36,890 nucleotides of DNA from CAYONM01 sp964405325. GTDB lineage: Bacteria; Planctomycetota; UBA11346. The notes below the pieces were generated by a model. That model was given only the letters and a program-made list of their open reading frames with translations, ran no database searches and was not told the DNA's origin. The stretch spans positions 1-36,890 of the forward strand of contig CAYONM010000012.1 in the NCBI GenBank assembly GCA_964405325.1, in the 5' to 3' direction. Made by a program: the position numbers and the translations under genes. Positions 22,750-32,208 of the stretch are shown here, one piece after another; position 1 is the first letter of the stretch; every line of letters begins with the position of its first letter.

Positions 22750-25041
22750 TTATTCGTCAACTTCGACGTAATCCTTGTTCTTGCCGCCGTCGCCGCGGTT
22801 TTGACGACGATGGCCACCGCCGCGGCGGTCTCCACGGTCGTGACGTCCGCCATGTCGTCGATCGCCATCACGTCGATCGCCATCACGTCGATCGCGACGT
22901 TCGCGTTTTTCAGCCTGAGCCTCGTCCCAGCCTTCGGGCTTGGGCTGCAGAGCCTTCAGGCTCAGGCGGTATTTGCCGGTGCGAGGATCGATCTCGACCA
23001 GTTTGATCTCGATCTTGTCACCCACTTTGACAACATCTTCAACCTTCTCGACACGATCCCACTTCAGCTCGCTGATGTGCAGCAGGCCTTCGATGCCAGG
23101 CAAAAATTCGCAGAAGGCGCCAAAGTCCTGGGTACCCTTGACCGTGGCCTTGTAGACCTTGCCTTCTTCGGGCTGTTCGGTCAGGTCGCTGATCCAGCCG
23201 CGAGCGGCTTCGATGGAAGACAGGTCAGGGCTGGCGATGGTAACCAGGCCATCGTCGACAGCGATCTGGCAGCCGGTCTGTTCTTGGATCATGCGAATGG
23301 TCTCGCCACCCTTGCCGATGATGCGGCCGGTGAGCAGTGGATCGATTTCGACCTGCACAATCTGCGGCGCGTAGGGGCTGATTTCGGCGCGTGCCTCGGT
23401 GATGGCCTCGTTCAGCAGACCGAGGATGTGCAGCCGGCCTTGCCGAGCCTGCTCCAGCGCCTCGCGCATCAGCTCGGAGCTGATACCGCTGATCTTGATG
23501 TCCATCTGCAGTGCGGTAATGCCCTGCTCGGTGCCACAGACCTTGAAGTCCATGTCGCCGTAGTGGTCTTCGTCGCCGAGGATGTCGGTCAGAATGGCGT
23601 AGCGATCACCCTCCTTGACCAACCCCATGGCAATGCCGGCCACCGCGGCCTTCACTGGCACGCCGGCGGCCATCAGGGCCATACTGCCACCGCAGACGGT
23701 GGCCATGGAGGAGGAGCCGTTGCTCTCGGTGATATCCGACACCAGGCGGACGGTGTAGGGGAAGCTGTCGGTGTCGGGCATCACCGTTTGCAGCGCACGA
23801 CGCGCCAGGGCGCCATGGCCGATTTCTCGGCGGCCGGGGCCGGGGCGGCCGCCGGTCTCGCCCACCGAGTAGCTGGGGAAATTGTAGTGCAGCAGGAACT
23901 TGTCGAAGTACTTGGACTTCAGGCCGTCGATCATCTGTTCGTCCTCGGTGGTGCCGAGGGTACAGGTGACCAGGCCCTGGGTCTCGCCGCGAGTGAACAG
24001 GGCACTGCCATGAGCGCGCGGCAGCAAGTCCAGGTCGATAACGATGGGACGAACCGTCTTGGTATCGCGTCCGTCGACGCGGCTGCCGGAGAGGATCATC
24101 TCACGGAAGACGTGGTCCTTGGCCGCGCCGAAGGCGGCTTTCACCTCGGCGGCCTTGTCTTCGTCATCACCGGCCAGCTGCTGGATGACCGCCGTCTTGC
24201 TCTCGGCAATGGCGGCATAGCGCTCCAGCTTGGTGGGAGTGACCAGAGCTTTGGTGATCTGCTCACTGCATTGGTCAATGATGGTTTGCACCAGTGGATT
24301 GGCTTTCGGCGAGGTAAAGGCGATCTTGGGCTTGCCGATGATCTTGCGCAGGTCTTCAATGGCCAGGCAGATCTTCTTGATTTCAGCGTGGGCCAGCTCC
24401 AGGGCCTCGGTCATTTGCGCCTCGGACACCTCTTGCGCGCCGCATTCCACCATGGTGATGGCGTCAGCGGTGCCGGCGACCACCAGATCCAGGATCGATT
24501 CTTTGCGCTTTTCGCAACTGGGATTCACCACCAACTCGCCCGCAATCAGGCCAATGCGTACGGCGCCGATCGGGCCGTCCCAAGGGATGAAGCTGATGTG
24601 CAGAGCGGCTGAGATGCCGATCATGCTCAGAATGTCGGGTTCGTTCTCCTGATCGAAACTCATCACCATGCTGTTGCAGCTGCATTCCCGCTTGTAGCCA
24701 TCGGGGAACAGCGGCCGCAGCGGTCGGTCGGTCAGGCGGCAGGTCAGGGTTTCCTGGTCCGAGGGACGAGCCTCGCGGCGGAAGAAGTTGCCGGGGATGC
24801 GGCCAGCGGCGTAGATCTTCTCACGATAGTCCACGGTGAGGGGGAAGAAGTCGATCCCGGCGCGGGGCTCTCCGTCGCAGACGGCGGACAGCACCATGGT
24901 GTCGCCGCAGCGCACGATCACGCTGCCGGCGGCCTGTTTGGCCATGTAGCCGGTTTCGATGTGGATGGTCTGGGAGCCGACCGTCACTTCGACGGTGTGC
25001 TTCTGCATGCCCAGTTTTTGCAGGGCTTCATCGCGTTGCAT
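22750..25041 (-). CDS. pnp: Polyribonucleotide nucleotidyltransferase (PNPase)
   Basis: A phosphorolytic 3'-5' exoribonuclease of the RNA degradation machinery. The 763 residues show two RNase PH cores (first: GDTMVLSAVCDG, RIPGNFFRREARPSDQE; second: RGETQGLVTCTLGTTEDEQM, HYNFPSYSVGE), the catalytic region TDILGDEDHYGDMDFKV, a KH domain (GRIIGKGGETI) and an S1 domain (GKVYKATVKG, then GLLHISEL). A charged C-terminal tail of about 60 residues has RRDGD repeats and ends KDYVEVDE. The ATG at 25041 follows AAAGGA. The frame is open further upstream, but that segment lacks PNPase similarity. It is divergent from the candidate PPi-PEPCK gene; rpsO is not adjacent. Confidence 0.97.
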   Translation of the reverse strand: MQRDEALQKLGMQKHTVEVTVGSQTIHIETGYMAKQAAGSVIVRCGDTMVLSAVCDGEPRAGIDFFPLTVDYREKIYAAGRIPGNFFRREARPSDQETLTCRLTDRPLRPLFPDGYKRECSCNSMVMSFDQENEPDILSMIGISAALHISFIPWDGPIGAVRIGLIAGELVVNPSCEKRKESILDLVVAGTADAITMVECGAQEVSEAQMTEALELAHAEIKKICLAIEDLRKIIGKPKIAFTSPKANPLVQTIIDQCSEQITKALVTPTKLERYAAIAESKTAVIQQLAGDDEDKAAEVKAAFGAAKDHVFREMILSGSRVDGRDTKTVRPIVIDLDLLPRAHGSALFTRGETQGLVTCTLGTTEDEQMIDGLKSKYFDKFLLHYNFPSYSVGETGGRPGPGRREIGHGALARRALQTVMPDTDSFPYTVRLVSDITESNGSSSMATVCGGSMALMAAGVPVKAAVAGIAMGLVKEGDRYAILTDILGDEDHYGDMDFKVCGTEQGITALQMDIKISGISSELMREALEQARQGRLHILGLLNEAITEARAEISPYAPQIVQVEIDPLLTGRIIGKGGETIRMIQEQTGCQIAVDDGLVTIASPDLSSIEAARGWISDLTEQPEEGKVYKATVKGTQDFGAFCEFLPGIEGLLHISELKWDRVEKVEDVVKVGDKIEIKLVEIDPRTGKYRLSLKALQPKPEGWDEAQAEKRERRDRRDGDRRDGDRRHGGRHDRGDRRGGGHRRQNRGDGGKNKDYVEVDE
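22858..22899. repeat. 15-bp tandem repeat in the pnp tail
   Basis: TCGATCGCCATCACG occurs twice head to tail (22858-22872, 22873-22887), followed by a partial third unit. It encodes the RRDGD repeats of the PNPase tail and is prone to length change. Confidence 0.85.
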
Positions 25042-25396
25042 GCGCGGATCCTTTCGGGATACCAAATGACAAGGCCGATCAACGATCGGGCATCCGCGCA
25101 ACCTATCCAGAGGAGCGTCAGGGACGCTGGCGTTCCTGTGGAGAGGGCACGGCGGATGGGGCTGACAAGCCTGTCCGTCGCTGCTCGGCAAGGGAACACT
25201 ACAATGGGAATGAATCCTGCTTGACAATGGGAAAAGTGTAGCCTGACACAGGACTTTCGCAGCGTGCTTGTGATGATACTGGAAGGTCATTGTCGTCAGG
25301 ATGTGGTACTTAATGTGACGTCTGTCCTGAAATCGCGCTGGCAGCGATGTGGGACCGTTCCCCGCCACTCCCCATTCGTCATTGGAAGGAAGTTTT
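25042..25396. promoter_or_regulatory. Divergent control region of pnp and the PEPCK-like gene
   Basis: 355 bp without a gene. A possible pnp promoter on the minus strand has TTGTCA (25227-25222), 18 bp, and TGTAGT (25203-25198). The same box read on plus is TTGACA (25221-25226), but I see no good -10 for the PEPCK-like gene at the proper distance. The long leader before pnp (about 150 nt) would suit the post-transcriptional autocontrol known for pnp in E. coli. No riboswitch fold is recognised. Confidence 0.35.
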
Positions 25397-28300
25397 ATGG
25401 ACATGAAGCGCGCTCTCGGCATTGGACACGATGATGCCGCCAAACGACACAAGCAGCTGCGACGCTACATCAACCTGAAGTTGGCAGCACTCGGCCTGCC
25501 GATCCACAAGGGCGATACCAGCGGCGAATTCTTCGAGGTGGCCCACGATCTGCTGGCCAACTATCGCGAGCAGAATCGGCAGTTGGCTGAGCGGCTCTGT
25601 TCCGCCGATCAACGCATCCAATCCTTTCTTGAACGCTATCTGTACGAGCTCAAAGATGAGGAACTGCCGCGTCTGCCCAATCAGACGCTGACCCTGGACC
25701 ATCATGGCTTGGCGCGTGAGTTATCGTTGCCGCCGGATTGTGATGAATTCGCCAACGAAAACCTGCAGTCCTACCGCATTGCTCAGGGGGTGCTGCATAA
25801 TCCGCGCTCTGATCGTCGCACGACCAAGGGGGTGTTCCACATCGCCGCCGGTGGGTTGCCGGTTCCAGCGGACAAGAAAGAGGTGCCCAAGATCGCTTTT
25901 GCCCGTCTGTTGCAGGCGGCATTCAATCCGCCGGCCGATCTGCTGGATCTGCCCTACACCAGCACGCAGAATGATCACGCGCGTTGTTTTGTCAGCCTCC
26001 TGTTACGGCCGACCGTGTGTCCCTTGATTCCGGGCCGACGTCCGGCGCAGAGCATGGAAATGCGTTTTTTCGTGCCGGGTGGGCTGGTGTGTAATTTGGA
26101 TTTCGTCGAGAGCATCTTCGGTAATGCCGGTGATCCCTACTTGCCGGAGAACGATGCTGGCTTGGACGTGGATCATTGGACTGGTCACACCGGTTGCGTA
26201 ATCCTCGCGACCCATATCCGTGGTTTGAAAAAGAAGGACCTCGGATTGCCGAATATCGCGCAGGCTACCGAGCGGCAGAAGCGCGACGGCATGTGCTGGG
26301 AGCATGAGGACGAGCTCTACAATGATGGCCAGGCCTTCAAACTCTGTGTTCGCAATGCCGAAGGCGTGGTAGTGACCTTGATTTCCGACAATTACTTCGG
26401 CTATTGCAAAAAGGAGATCAAGACGCAGATCAGCTATAGTGCCAATCTGTTCGGCCTGTCCGAGGAGGAACATGCTGGCGGCGCCCTGGCCTTCCCTAGT
26501 TACAACCTGGGTGACAATTTTCATATCGACAGCCGGGTGATCAGTTTTGGTCAGACCTTCGAGGAGCTGGTTGAACGGTATGGCTCCATTCTGGAGGTGC
26601 GTCCTGAAGGCTATGCAGTCGACAAGCACGATGACCGCATCATTTACGTCCCGGAGAACGCCCAATTCAGCCGCAAGGACGGTCACGTCAGTTGGAACAA
26701 AGGCGACCATCGCCAGCAGATTCCGTTGCTGTCGCGCAATATCTACATCTACCCCTTCGGCTACAAGGTCCACTTCGAGAAGCATCCCACTGCCGAGAGT
26801 TGGCGCTTGGTTGGGACCCGGGCTGAGGGCGTCTTCTGTCACAAGCCGTGTACGGTATCCGGAGGCGGCAAATCGGAGATTTCCAAGTCCATTTCCGATG
26901 CCATCATCTATGGCCCTATCTTTGTCTCCGATTTCAGGCAGGATATGAATCAGGTCCAAGAGCTGTTGGACCGCAATTACATGGATCGCATGTTGCCCGA
27001 GCTGCGGCAGGATTACGACGCCGTACCCAGTCGATCGATCCTGTCTGTAAAACGCACCTTGGGCTCGGTCATCAAGTTGTTCACGCCCTCGCCAGGAGAA
27101 TTCACCCCGGAATACAACGAGTGGCTGGAAAACCTTCCCAATCACATCAAGGCCCTGGTGTTCACCGTCAAACGCTTCTACAAGCAGGAGTGGAATGGCG
27201 ACTGGCGCTCGTATTTCTCGGTCGACAATGTCAACGGCAAGCAAGGCCATGAATTACGCTTTGAAGGCCGCAAATTGATGGCCTCCTATCTGCGCGTCGG
27301 TGTCGACAGCGATCGCAGTTGGCAAACCCACAAGCTTCGACAAGACTTTGTGCCGGCAGTCAAGGTGCAGATGGAAGACGATATCACCGCTTCGGTGGTG
27401 ATCCCGCAGGAGTGGTTGACCAATTATCAGACGGATTATCCCAATCTCAGCGTCAAGCTGATTGACAACTGTGAATATCGTTTCTTCCAACGCCCGGACG
27501 ACGCGATCAATCGCGGTTACGATAAGCAGGCCGAGGCTGATCTGGCTGGTGACAATGTTTTCGTCTCCAATTTCCAACCCTTGGAGGCCGATGAGGCCCG
27601 CATGCTGGTGTCGGACGAGGTTGCCTTCGATGCCTGGACCGAGCCGATGCAGACGTTGATCCGTGGCGCGGCCTTGCGTCCGGATGGCTACGTCGTTTCA
27701 TCTGCGCATCCGCGTATGGTGGATGGTAAGCCAACGAAGAATCCACGCTATTTGCAGACCCGGCCCTCGTTGGTCGATCAGCGTCATCGTTATGTGGCTG
27801 AGATGGGTGCTCGATTGCTGCGGCGTGTACCTCTGGGTGAACACGTGATCTTCCCGGTACATGCGGTACTGCCGGGTCGGCGCAACAATCCTGCCGATCG
27901 CGAAGCCGGTATCCGGCCACTGGCAGTGTATGCCCCGGTGCATTATCAGGAATTGCCCGAACTCTTCATGGATTTCATCTGCAGCCTGACCGGTAAATCG
28001 CCGTCCACGACCGGTGCCGGTTCGGAAGGCGCCCTGACCAAGGGGCCGTTCAACGCCCTGCGAGCTACCGCCGATCTCAATAACGCTCTGGTCAGTTGGA
28101 TTCTGACGGGGTATAATGGCTACACCTCTGCCGCCGGATACGTGGGCGGTGAGCGTCGCGTCGATCATGATATCTCCCTGCTCATTCCCGAGCTGTGGTG
28201 TCGTCTAACGCCACAGGATGTGGACCCGCAACGGCTGATTTTGGAAGGCTATCTGGAGAAATTGGACGATTTTGAGCAGGGGGGACGGACCGTCTTGGCC

Positions 28301-28870
28301 AGTCGGTTGGGCTATCGTCTGAGCGATAAATTTATCCACAGCTATTTCGGCCGTGTCTTCGATCATCCCGATGCGGTCTTTGACGAAGCCATGCTCCGGC
28401 CGGAAACCCAGAATCTGGACGATTTCATCGATGGGATCGACAATATTGTCGAAGCGCAGCAGCGCGTGGCGCAGGCGTATTTTGATGATGGGTCCATCGA
28501 CGATGCCTGCCCGCCGTTGCGGGTCCTGCTGCACATCATGGTCAAGGGTGATTACCAGGGTAAAACCATCGACGATCCTGAATTGCGCAAGATGTTCAGC
28601 CGCGAGTATCTGTTGGAAAGCGACTGGTATCGTGAGCGCCTGTTCACCAAACAACAGCGCGAGATTCATCTGTGGGAAAGCCATTGCACCTACCTGGCAG
28701 ATTTCCTGCGGCGGACCCACTATCAGGACGAAGCGCATCGCTTGGGTATTGAGGAGCGCCTGCGTCGCGCAGACAAGATGTTGCGTACCGTGCGTAGTAT
28801 GAAGTACCTCGATAGCCTGATCGGTACAATTGGCGCCGATCCGCTTGGCTCTGGCAGTGACGTCGATTGA
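25397..28870 (+). CDS. Probable PPi-dependent phosphoenolpyruvate carboxykinase
   Basis: A 1157-residue soluble protein. Length and motif texture fit the PPi-type PEPCK family known from Propionibacterium freudenreichii and Entamoeba, which interconverts PEP, CO2 and phosphate with oxaloacetate and PPi. Supporting segments, from memory of the family, are LISDNYFGYCKKEIKTQISY, EEEHAGGALAFPS (E356-S368) and a phosphate-binding-like loop SGGGKSEISKS (488-498). The N-terminal part (1-120) is helical. ATP- or GTP-PEPCK signatures in their usual form are absent, as expected. The ATG at 25397 follows GGAAGGAAG. Two PPi-type PFKs nearby support the call by context. If wrong, it is a large conserved protein of unknown function with a P-loop-like motif. 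Confidence 0.65.
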   Translation: MDMKRALGIGHDDAAKRHKQLRRYINLKLAALGLPIHKGDTSGEFFEVAHDLLANYREQNRQLAERLCSADQRIQSFLERYLYELKDEELPRLPNQTLTLDHHGLARELSLPPDCDEFANENLQSYRIAQGVLHNPRSDRRTTKGVFHIAAGGLPVPADKKEVPKIAFARLLQAAFNPPADLLDLPYTSTQNDHARCFVSLLLRPTVCPLIPGRRPAQSMEMRFFVPGGLVCNLDFVESIFGNAGDPYLPENDAGLDVDHWTGHTGCVILATHIRGLKKKDLGLPNIAQATERQKRDGMCWEHEDELYNDGQAFKLCVRNAEGVVVTLISDNYFGYCKKEIKTQISYSANLFGLSEEEHAGGALAFPSYNLGDNFHIDSRVISFGQTFEELVERYGSILEVRPEGYAVDKHDDRIIYVPENAQFSRKDGHVSWNKGDHRQQIPLLSRNIYIYPFGYKVHFEKHPTAESWRLVGTRAEGVFCHKPCTVSGGGKSEISKSISDAIIYGPIFVSDFRQDMNQVQELLDRNYMDRMLPELRQDYDAVPSRSILSVKRTLGSVIKLFTPSPGEFTPEYNEWLENLPNHIKALVFTVKRFYKQEWNGDWRSYFSVDNVNGKQGHELRFEGRKLMASYLRVGVDSDRSWQTHKLRQDFVPAVKVQMEDDITASVVIPQEWLTNYQTDYPNLSVKLIDNCEYRFFQRPDDAINRGYDKQAEADLAGDNVFVSNFQPLEADEARMLVSDEVAFDAWTEPMQTLIRGAALRPDGYVVSSAHPRMVDGKPTKNPRYLQTRPSLVDQRHRYVAEMGARLLRRVPLGEHVIFPVHAVLPGRRNNPADREAGIRPLAVYAPVHYQELPELFMDFICSLTGKSPSTTGAGSEGALTKGPFNALRATADLNNALVSWILTGYNGYTSAAGYVGGERRVDHDISLLIPELWCRLTPQDVDPQRLILEGYLEKLDDFEQGGRTVLASRLGYRLSDKFIHSYFGRVFDHPDAVFDEAMLRPETQNLDDFIDGIDNIVEAQQRVAQAYFDDGSIDDACPPLRVLLHIMVKGDYQGKTIDDPELRKMFSREYLLESDWYRERLFTKQQREIHLWESHCTYLADFLRRTHYQDEAHRLGIEERLRRADKMLRTVRSMKYLDSLIGTIGADPLGSGSDVD

Positions 28871-28941
28871 TGGCTGAAAGGCGGAGCCCAATAATTGCGG
28901 ACAAAGCTCCGCCTTGATGCGGTGACCTTTCGATGCAAGCC

Positions 28942-28964
28942 GGCTCTTCGGGGCCAGTTTTTTT
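28942..28964 (+). terminator. Intrinsic terminator after the PEPCK-like gene
   Basis: GGCTC-TTCG-GGGCC forms a short stem closed by a stable UUCG tetraloop and is followed two bases later by seven T. A separate upstream hairpin at 28878-28915 (AAGGCGGAGC with GCTCCGCCTT) lacks a T run. Confidence 0.75.
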
Positions 28965-29053
28965 GTTGCCGTGACTGCATGTGCATGCGGCCATCAGTCT
29001 GCTGGCGGTGATCTTTTGCTGGCACACTGCCATGGTCGAAAGGAGCCGTGACC

Positions 29054-30352
29054 ATGACCGTGCTCGTTCCCCATTATCCCGACGTCTACCTACCATCCGA
29101 CCTCTTCCGCGTCACCATCGGCAGTCAGGCGGCCAGCGTGCTGGTCACCAGCCGGGCGCATTTCTGTACGTATTGCAGCGATGAAGCCGTGGACGTCTGT
29201 GTGCAGGTGCCACATGGCGCTGGGACTGCCAGTCTGTCGCCTGCTCGCTTGGGTATCGATCCGGCAATCGATCAGGACGGCGTGTATTTCCGGGTGCCGG
29301 CTGGAGAGAACTGGTATCTCCAGGTGGATGACCGGCCTTACCTCTATGGTTTCACCAGTCGGCCGAGCCAGGCTCCTGAGGGCGAGCAGGTTCGGGTGTT
29401 CCGGGCCGGACAGGTCTACGAAATTGGCGTGCTGGTACCGAAAGCAGGTGAAACCATCTGGATTGAGTCGGGGGCGGTGGTACGCGGCCTGATTCAGAGC
29501 GAGGGGGGCGATGGCATTTGCATCGGCGGTGGTGGACTGCTGCATGGGGTGCGCGATCCGGCGGGAAGGAAGGCCCGGCCCTTGGGGTTGAAGGGCGGTG
29601 ATGGCCATCGGATCGAGGACGTGACGGTGTTTTCGCAGGCAGGCTGGGCGGTGGTGCCTAGTGGCTGCCGAAATATGGACATCGACAATATTCATATTAT
29701 TGGCATCGGGCGCGGACATGACGGCCTCGATTTGGTCAACTGCGAACAAGTGCGGGTACGCGGTGGTTTCTTTCATAGCGGTGACGATTGCATCGTGCTC
29801 AAGGCTTGGCAGCCCAATGCGAAGCCGCATCCCCTCGCTTGTATCGAAGGGATGACCTGTCGGGACATCCTCGTCGAGGGAGCCTGTTTATTGAACGATG
29901 GTAACGGCAGCAATTTGGAGATCGGACACGAATTATTGACCGATCGCGTTGGTGACATCGTGTTTCGCGATTGCGATCTGCTGGCCAATCATGGTCCCGG
30001 CAATGCCCTGAGCATCAACAACATGGGCAGCAGCCTGGTGGAGAACATTCGATTCGAAAACTTGCGAGTCGAACACTATTATGATCGCTTGGTCAGCTTG
30101 GTCATCGACCAGTCGCGCTACAGCCATACTGATGTCCGTGGGCGTATCCGTGATGTGTTGTTCAAGGATATCGCCGTACAAAACAGCATTTACAATGCCG
30201 GTTACAGCATTTCGCTAATCGGTGGCTACAATGCCGAGCACCGCGTAGAAGACGTGCGTTTTGATCATTTTTGTATCGATGGCAACAAGGTGGCCAGTCT
30301 GCAGCAGCTCAGCTGCTATGTGCGCGATGTTGGTGAGATCAGTTTTTGCTGA
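29054..30352 (+). CDS. GH28-like right-handed beta-helix protein
   Basis: A 432-residue protein with parallel beta-helix repeats in the C-terminal two thirds. It matches the polygalacturonase-type (GH28) active site: GHDGLD (D223, D226) and HSGDDCIVLK (D244, D245), the usual three-Asp arrangement. The GHG motif with catalytic His is not evident; NGSNLEIGHE stands in its place, so the substrate or mechanism may differ from true polygalacturonases. The N-terminal 100 residues form a beta domain seen in some relatives. No signal peptide is visible, so it may act inside the cell on imported oligosaccharides. The ATG at 29054 was preferred over GTG at 29048 because AAAGGAG lies at proper distance. 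Its 3' end overlaps the convergent flavoprotein gene by 14 bp. Confidence 0.82.
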   Translation: MTVLVPHYPDVYLPSDLFRVTIGSQAASVLVTSRAHFCTYCSDEAVDVCVQVPHGAGTASLSPARLGIDPAIDQDGVYFRVPAGENWYLQVDDRPYLYGFTSRPSQAPEGEQVRVFRAGQVYEIGVLVPKAGETIWIESGAVVRGLIQSEGGDGICIGGGGLLHGVRDPAGRKARPLGLKGGDGHRIEDVTVFSQAGWAVVPSGCRNMDIDNIHIIGIGRGHDGLDLVNCEQVRVRGGFFHSGDDCIVLKAWQPNAKPHPLACIEGMTCRDILVEGACLLNDGNGSNLEIGHELLTDRVGDIVFRDCDLLANHGPGNALSINNMGSSLVENIRFENLRVEHYYDRLVSLVIDQSRYSHTDVRGRIRDVLFKDIAVQNSIYNAGYSISLIGGYNAEHRVEDVRFDHFCIDGNKVASLQQLSCYVRDVGEISFC

Positions 30353-30956
30353 TGGCCTGGCAACGTCTGGCCAGTTTAATGCCCAGTCGTTTGGCGCGGC
30401 GCAAGGAACCATCGCCGACGCCTGGCTCTTGTTCCGATTGCATGCCGACGCTCATGCTGCCGATCGGTTTGGCGCCGACGGTACGGGCCATCAGGCGCAG
30501 CGCGGAGACCGCGCCGAGAAACCAGCGGGCGATGGGGCCGGGTGCGGCGCTGGTGCAGATCAGCGCCGCTCGCTTGGTCCGCCGGAGACGGCGTGGTTTG
30601 GGCCCGGTTTTCATGGACCAAGGCCAATAGGCGTAGCAGATCAGGCGCTCCAGAAAGCAGCGCATCAGGGCGGTAATATTGAAGAAATTATGCGGTGAAG
30701 CCAGGATCAGGCCTTCGGCCTGTTCGATGCGCTGGATCAGGCCAGGCATGGCATCGTCGATGGCGCAGCTGCCCGGATCGGATCCGGCCGCTTGGGTGCA
30801 GGCTCGGCAGTTGCTGCAGAAGCGGATGTCCTGATTGCGCAGGAAGACCAGCTCCACCTCGGCACCCGTCTCGCGGCAACCCTCGGCGGCTGCGGTCAGC
30901 AACTGGTCAGTGCTGCCGCCATCGCGGTAGCTCCCACAGATGGCGAGAATTTTCAT
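30339..30956 (-). CDS. NAD(P)H-dependent FMN reductase/flavodoxin-fold protein with Cys cluster
   Basis: A 205-residue flavodoxin-like oxidoreductase. MKILAICGSYRDGGST is the FMN phosphate-binding loop and ILASPHNFFNITALM the second flavin-binding segment. A compact Cys motif, C47-x2-C50-x2-C53 with C64, resembles that of iron-sulfur flavoproteins (CX2CX2CX4-7C), though the last gap is longer (10), so a 4Fe-4S cluster is possible but unproven. The tail is Arg/Lys-rich. The ATG at 30956 has only a weak ribosome site. It overlaps convergently with the GH28-like gene. Confidence 0.82.
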   Translation of the reverse strand: MKILAICGSYRDGGSTDQLLTAAAEGCRETGAEVELVFLRNQDIRFCSNCRACTQAAGSDPGSCAIDDAMPGLIQRIEQAEGLILASPHNFFNITALMRCFLERLICYAYWPWSMKTGPKPRRLRRTKRAALICTSAAPGPIARWFLGAVSALRLMARTVGAKPIGSMSVGMQSEQEPGVGDGSLRRAKRLGIKLARRCQAISKN

Positions 30957-31350
30957 GCTTATAAACGTACGCTCAATCAGCCGCCGTTACAAGCGCCGGC
31001 CAGCGGCCAAGCTGTTGCCTGTCTGCCAAGACCGATGGCAGCAGGATGGTCCAGAGGGATCCTGAACTGGACCCCGCTCTTGACGCAGCAGACAGGTGAA
31101 CAGGAAGCGCAGGATGGGTTCGGCTTGGCTGCGAGCCCGGTAACGCATACCGCTGAGTTGGCTGGATCAGACTGCAGAAGCCGATCTCTTGCGGGAGACG
31201 CCAATCAGTCCGATTCAGCGGCAACGGTCGGCAATCATCCGAAGCTCCTTCGCGGCAGCTTAGTCCTGGCCGCCAGCACAGGCAAAGTTGCCTGCCATGG
31301 AAGCAGATACATGGCATTGTTCTCGGCAAGCGAATGTGATACTGACGGCC
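30957..31350. other. Intergenic region, no recognised gene
   Basis: 394 bp upstream of the TauE-type gene and upstream of the divergent flavoprotein gene. Open frames cross it on both strands but none has a domain, ribosome site or consistent codon pattern. It may be the residue of a decayed gene. Confidence 0.4.
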
Positions 31351-32112
31351 ATGCCGGACCTGACCATGGCACAATGGCTGCTCGCTGGCGGCGCTGCTCT
31401 TCTCGTGGGTTTCGCCAAGACCGGCGTGCCGGGTATTGGCATTCTCGTGGTGCCGCTGATGGCGGCGGCCTTCGGCGCCCGACCATCGGTGGGCCTGTTG
31501 CTGCCGATCCTGATCACCGCTGATTGCTTTGCCGTTGCCGCTTATCGCCGGCATGCGCAGTGGCAGCATCTGTGGGGCTTGGTGCCCTGGGTGGCGGTGG
31601 GCATGGTCCAAGGCTTTTTGGTCTTGTATCTGGTGGATGAGCCGGGTTGGTTTAGCCCACTGATTGGTGGCATCGTCCTGCTGATGTTGTTGGTGGCCCT
31701 GGGGCGACAGCGATGGGGAGCGCACTTCAAGCCACGCCATCGGCTGACCGTTGCTGCAGCAGGTGCAGCCACTGGTGCGGCCACCACCATAGCCAATGCC
31801 GCCGGGCCGATCATGACCGTCTATCTGGCCGGTAAGGGCATGGCCAAGGAAGCCTTTATGGGGACCAATGCCTGGTTCTTCCTGTTGCTGAATATCAGCA
31901 AGGTACCGTTGTTTGTGCTGGTCGCCTGGCTTCCGGGCGGCAAGCCCCTGTTTACCGTCGAGTCGCTCCAAATCGATCTGCTGCTGGCACCACTGGTCAT
32001 ACCGGGCGCATATCTGGGACGCTGGCTGCTACCGAAGCTGCGGACTGATTGGTTTTACGGTCTGGTGTTGGTGTTGGCCGGACTGGCAGCGCTCAGACTG
32101 TTGTTCAGCTGA
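31351..32112 (+). CDS. TauE/SafE-family membrane exporter
   Basis: A 253-residue integral membrane protein with about eight hydrophobic segments and the TauE/SafE pattern. The first repeat has GGAALLVGFAKTGVPGIGIL and the second GAATGAATTIANAAGPIMTV. Family members export sulfite, sulfonates or related organic anions. The start at 31351 (MPDLTMAQW) is the best fit to the first helix but has no clear ribosome site; GTG at 31336 is an alternative. No sulfur-metabolism gene lies beside it. Confidence 0.85.
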   Translation: MPDLTMAQWLLAGGAALLVGFAKTGVPGIGILVVPLMAAAFGARPSVGLLLPILITADCFAVAAYRRHAQWQHLWGLVPWVAVGMVQGFLVLYLVDEPGWFSPLIGGIVLLMLLVALGRQRWGAHFKPRHRLTVAAAGAATGAATTIANAAGPIMTVYLAGKGMAKEAFMGTNAWFFLLLNISKVPLFVLVAWLPGGKPLFTVESLQIDLLLAPLVIPGAYLGRWLLPKLRTDWFYGLVLVLAGLAALRLLFS

Positions 32113-32156
32113 CGCAAAAAGATAGCACGTTGACGCTTCTGAGCTGATTAGATGCC

Positions 32157-32184
32157 TTGGCAGAATCAGGCTTTTTGTTATCCT
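32157..32184 (+). promoter_or_regulatory. Possible promoter of the beta-propeller gene
   Basis: TTGGCA (32157-32162) and TATCCT (32179-32184) with a 16-bp spacer; the start would lie close to the AAAGGA ribosome site of the gene at 32209. Five and four of six consensus bases match. Confidence 0.35.
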
Positions 32185-32208
32185 GTCGGAAAGAATAAAG
32201 GATTATAT

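Noticed and set aside
22801..24612. 603-residue open frame on the plus strand, antisense to pnp
   Set aside because: It is the mirror of a strongly conserved PNPase frame, and its Ala/Gly/Asp/His-rich sequence has no domain. High GC content keeps antisense frames open.
26003..27250. 415-residue frame antisense to the PEPCK-like gene
   Set aside because: The sense frame has consistent motifs and codon pattern across its full length.
30973..31971. 332-residue minus-strand frame over the TauE-type gene
   Set aside because: Its larger part is antisense to a clear membrane protein, and the remainder has no recognisable domain.
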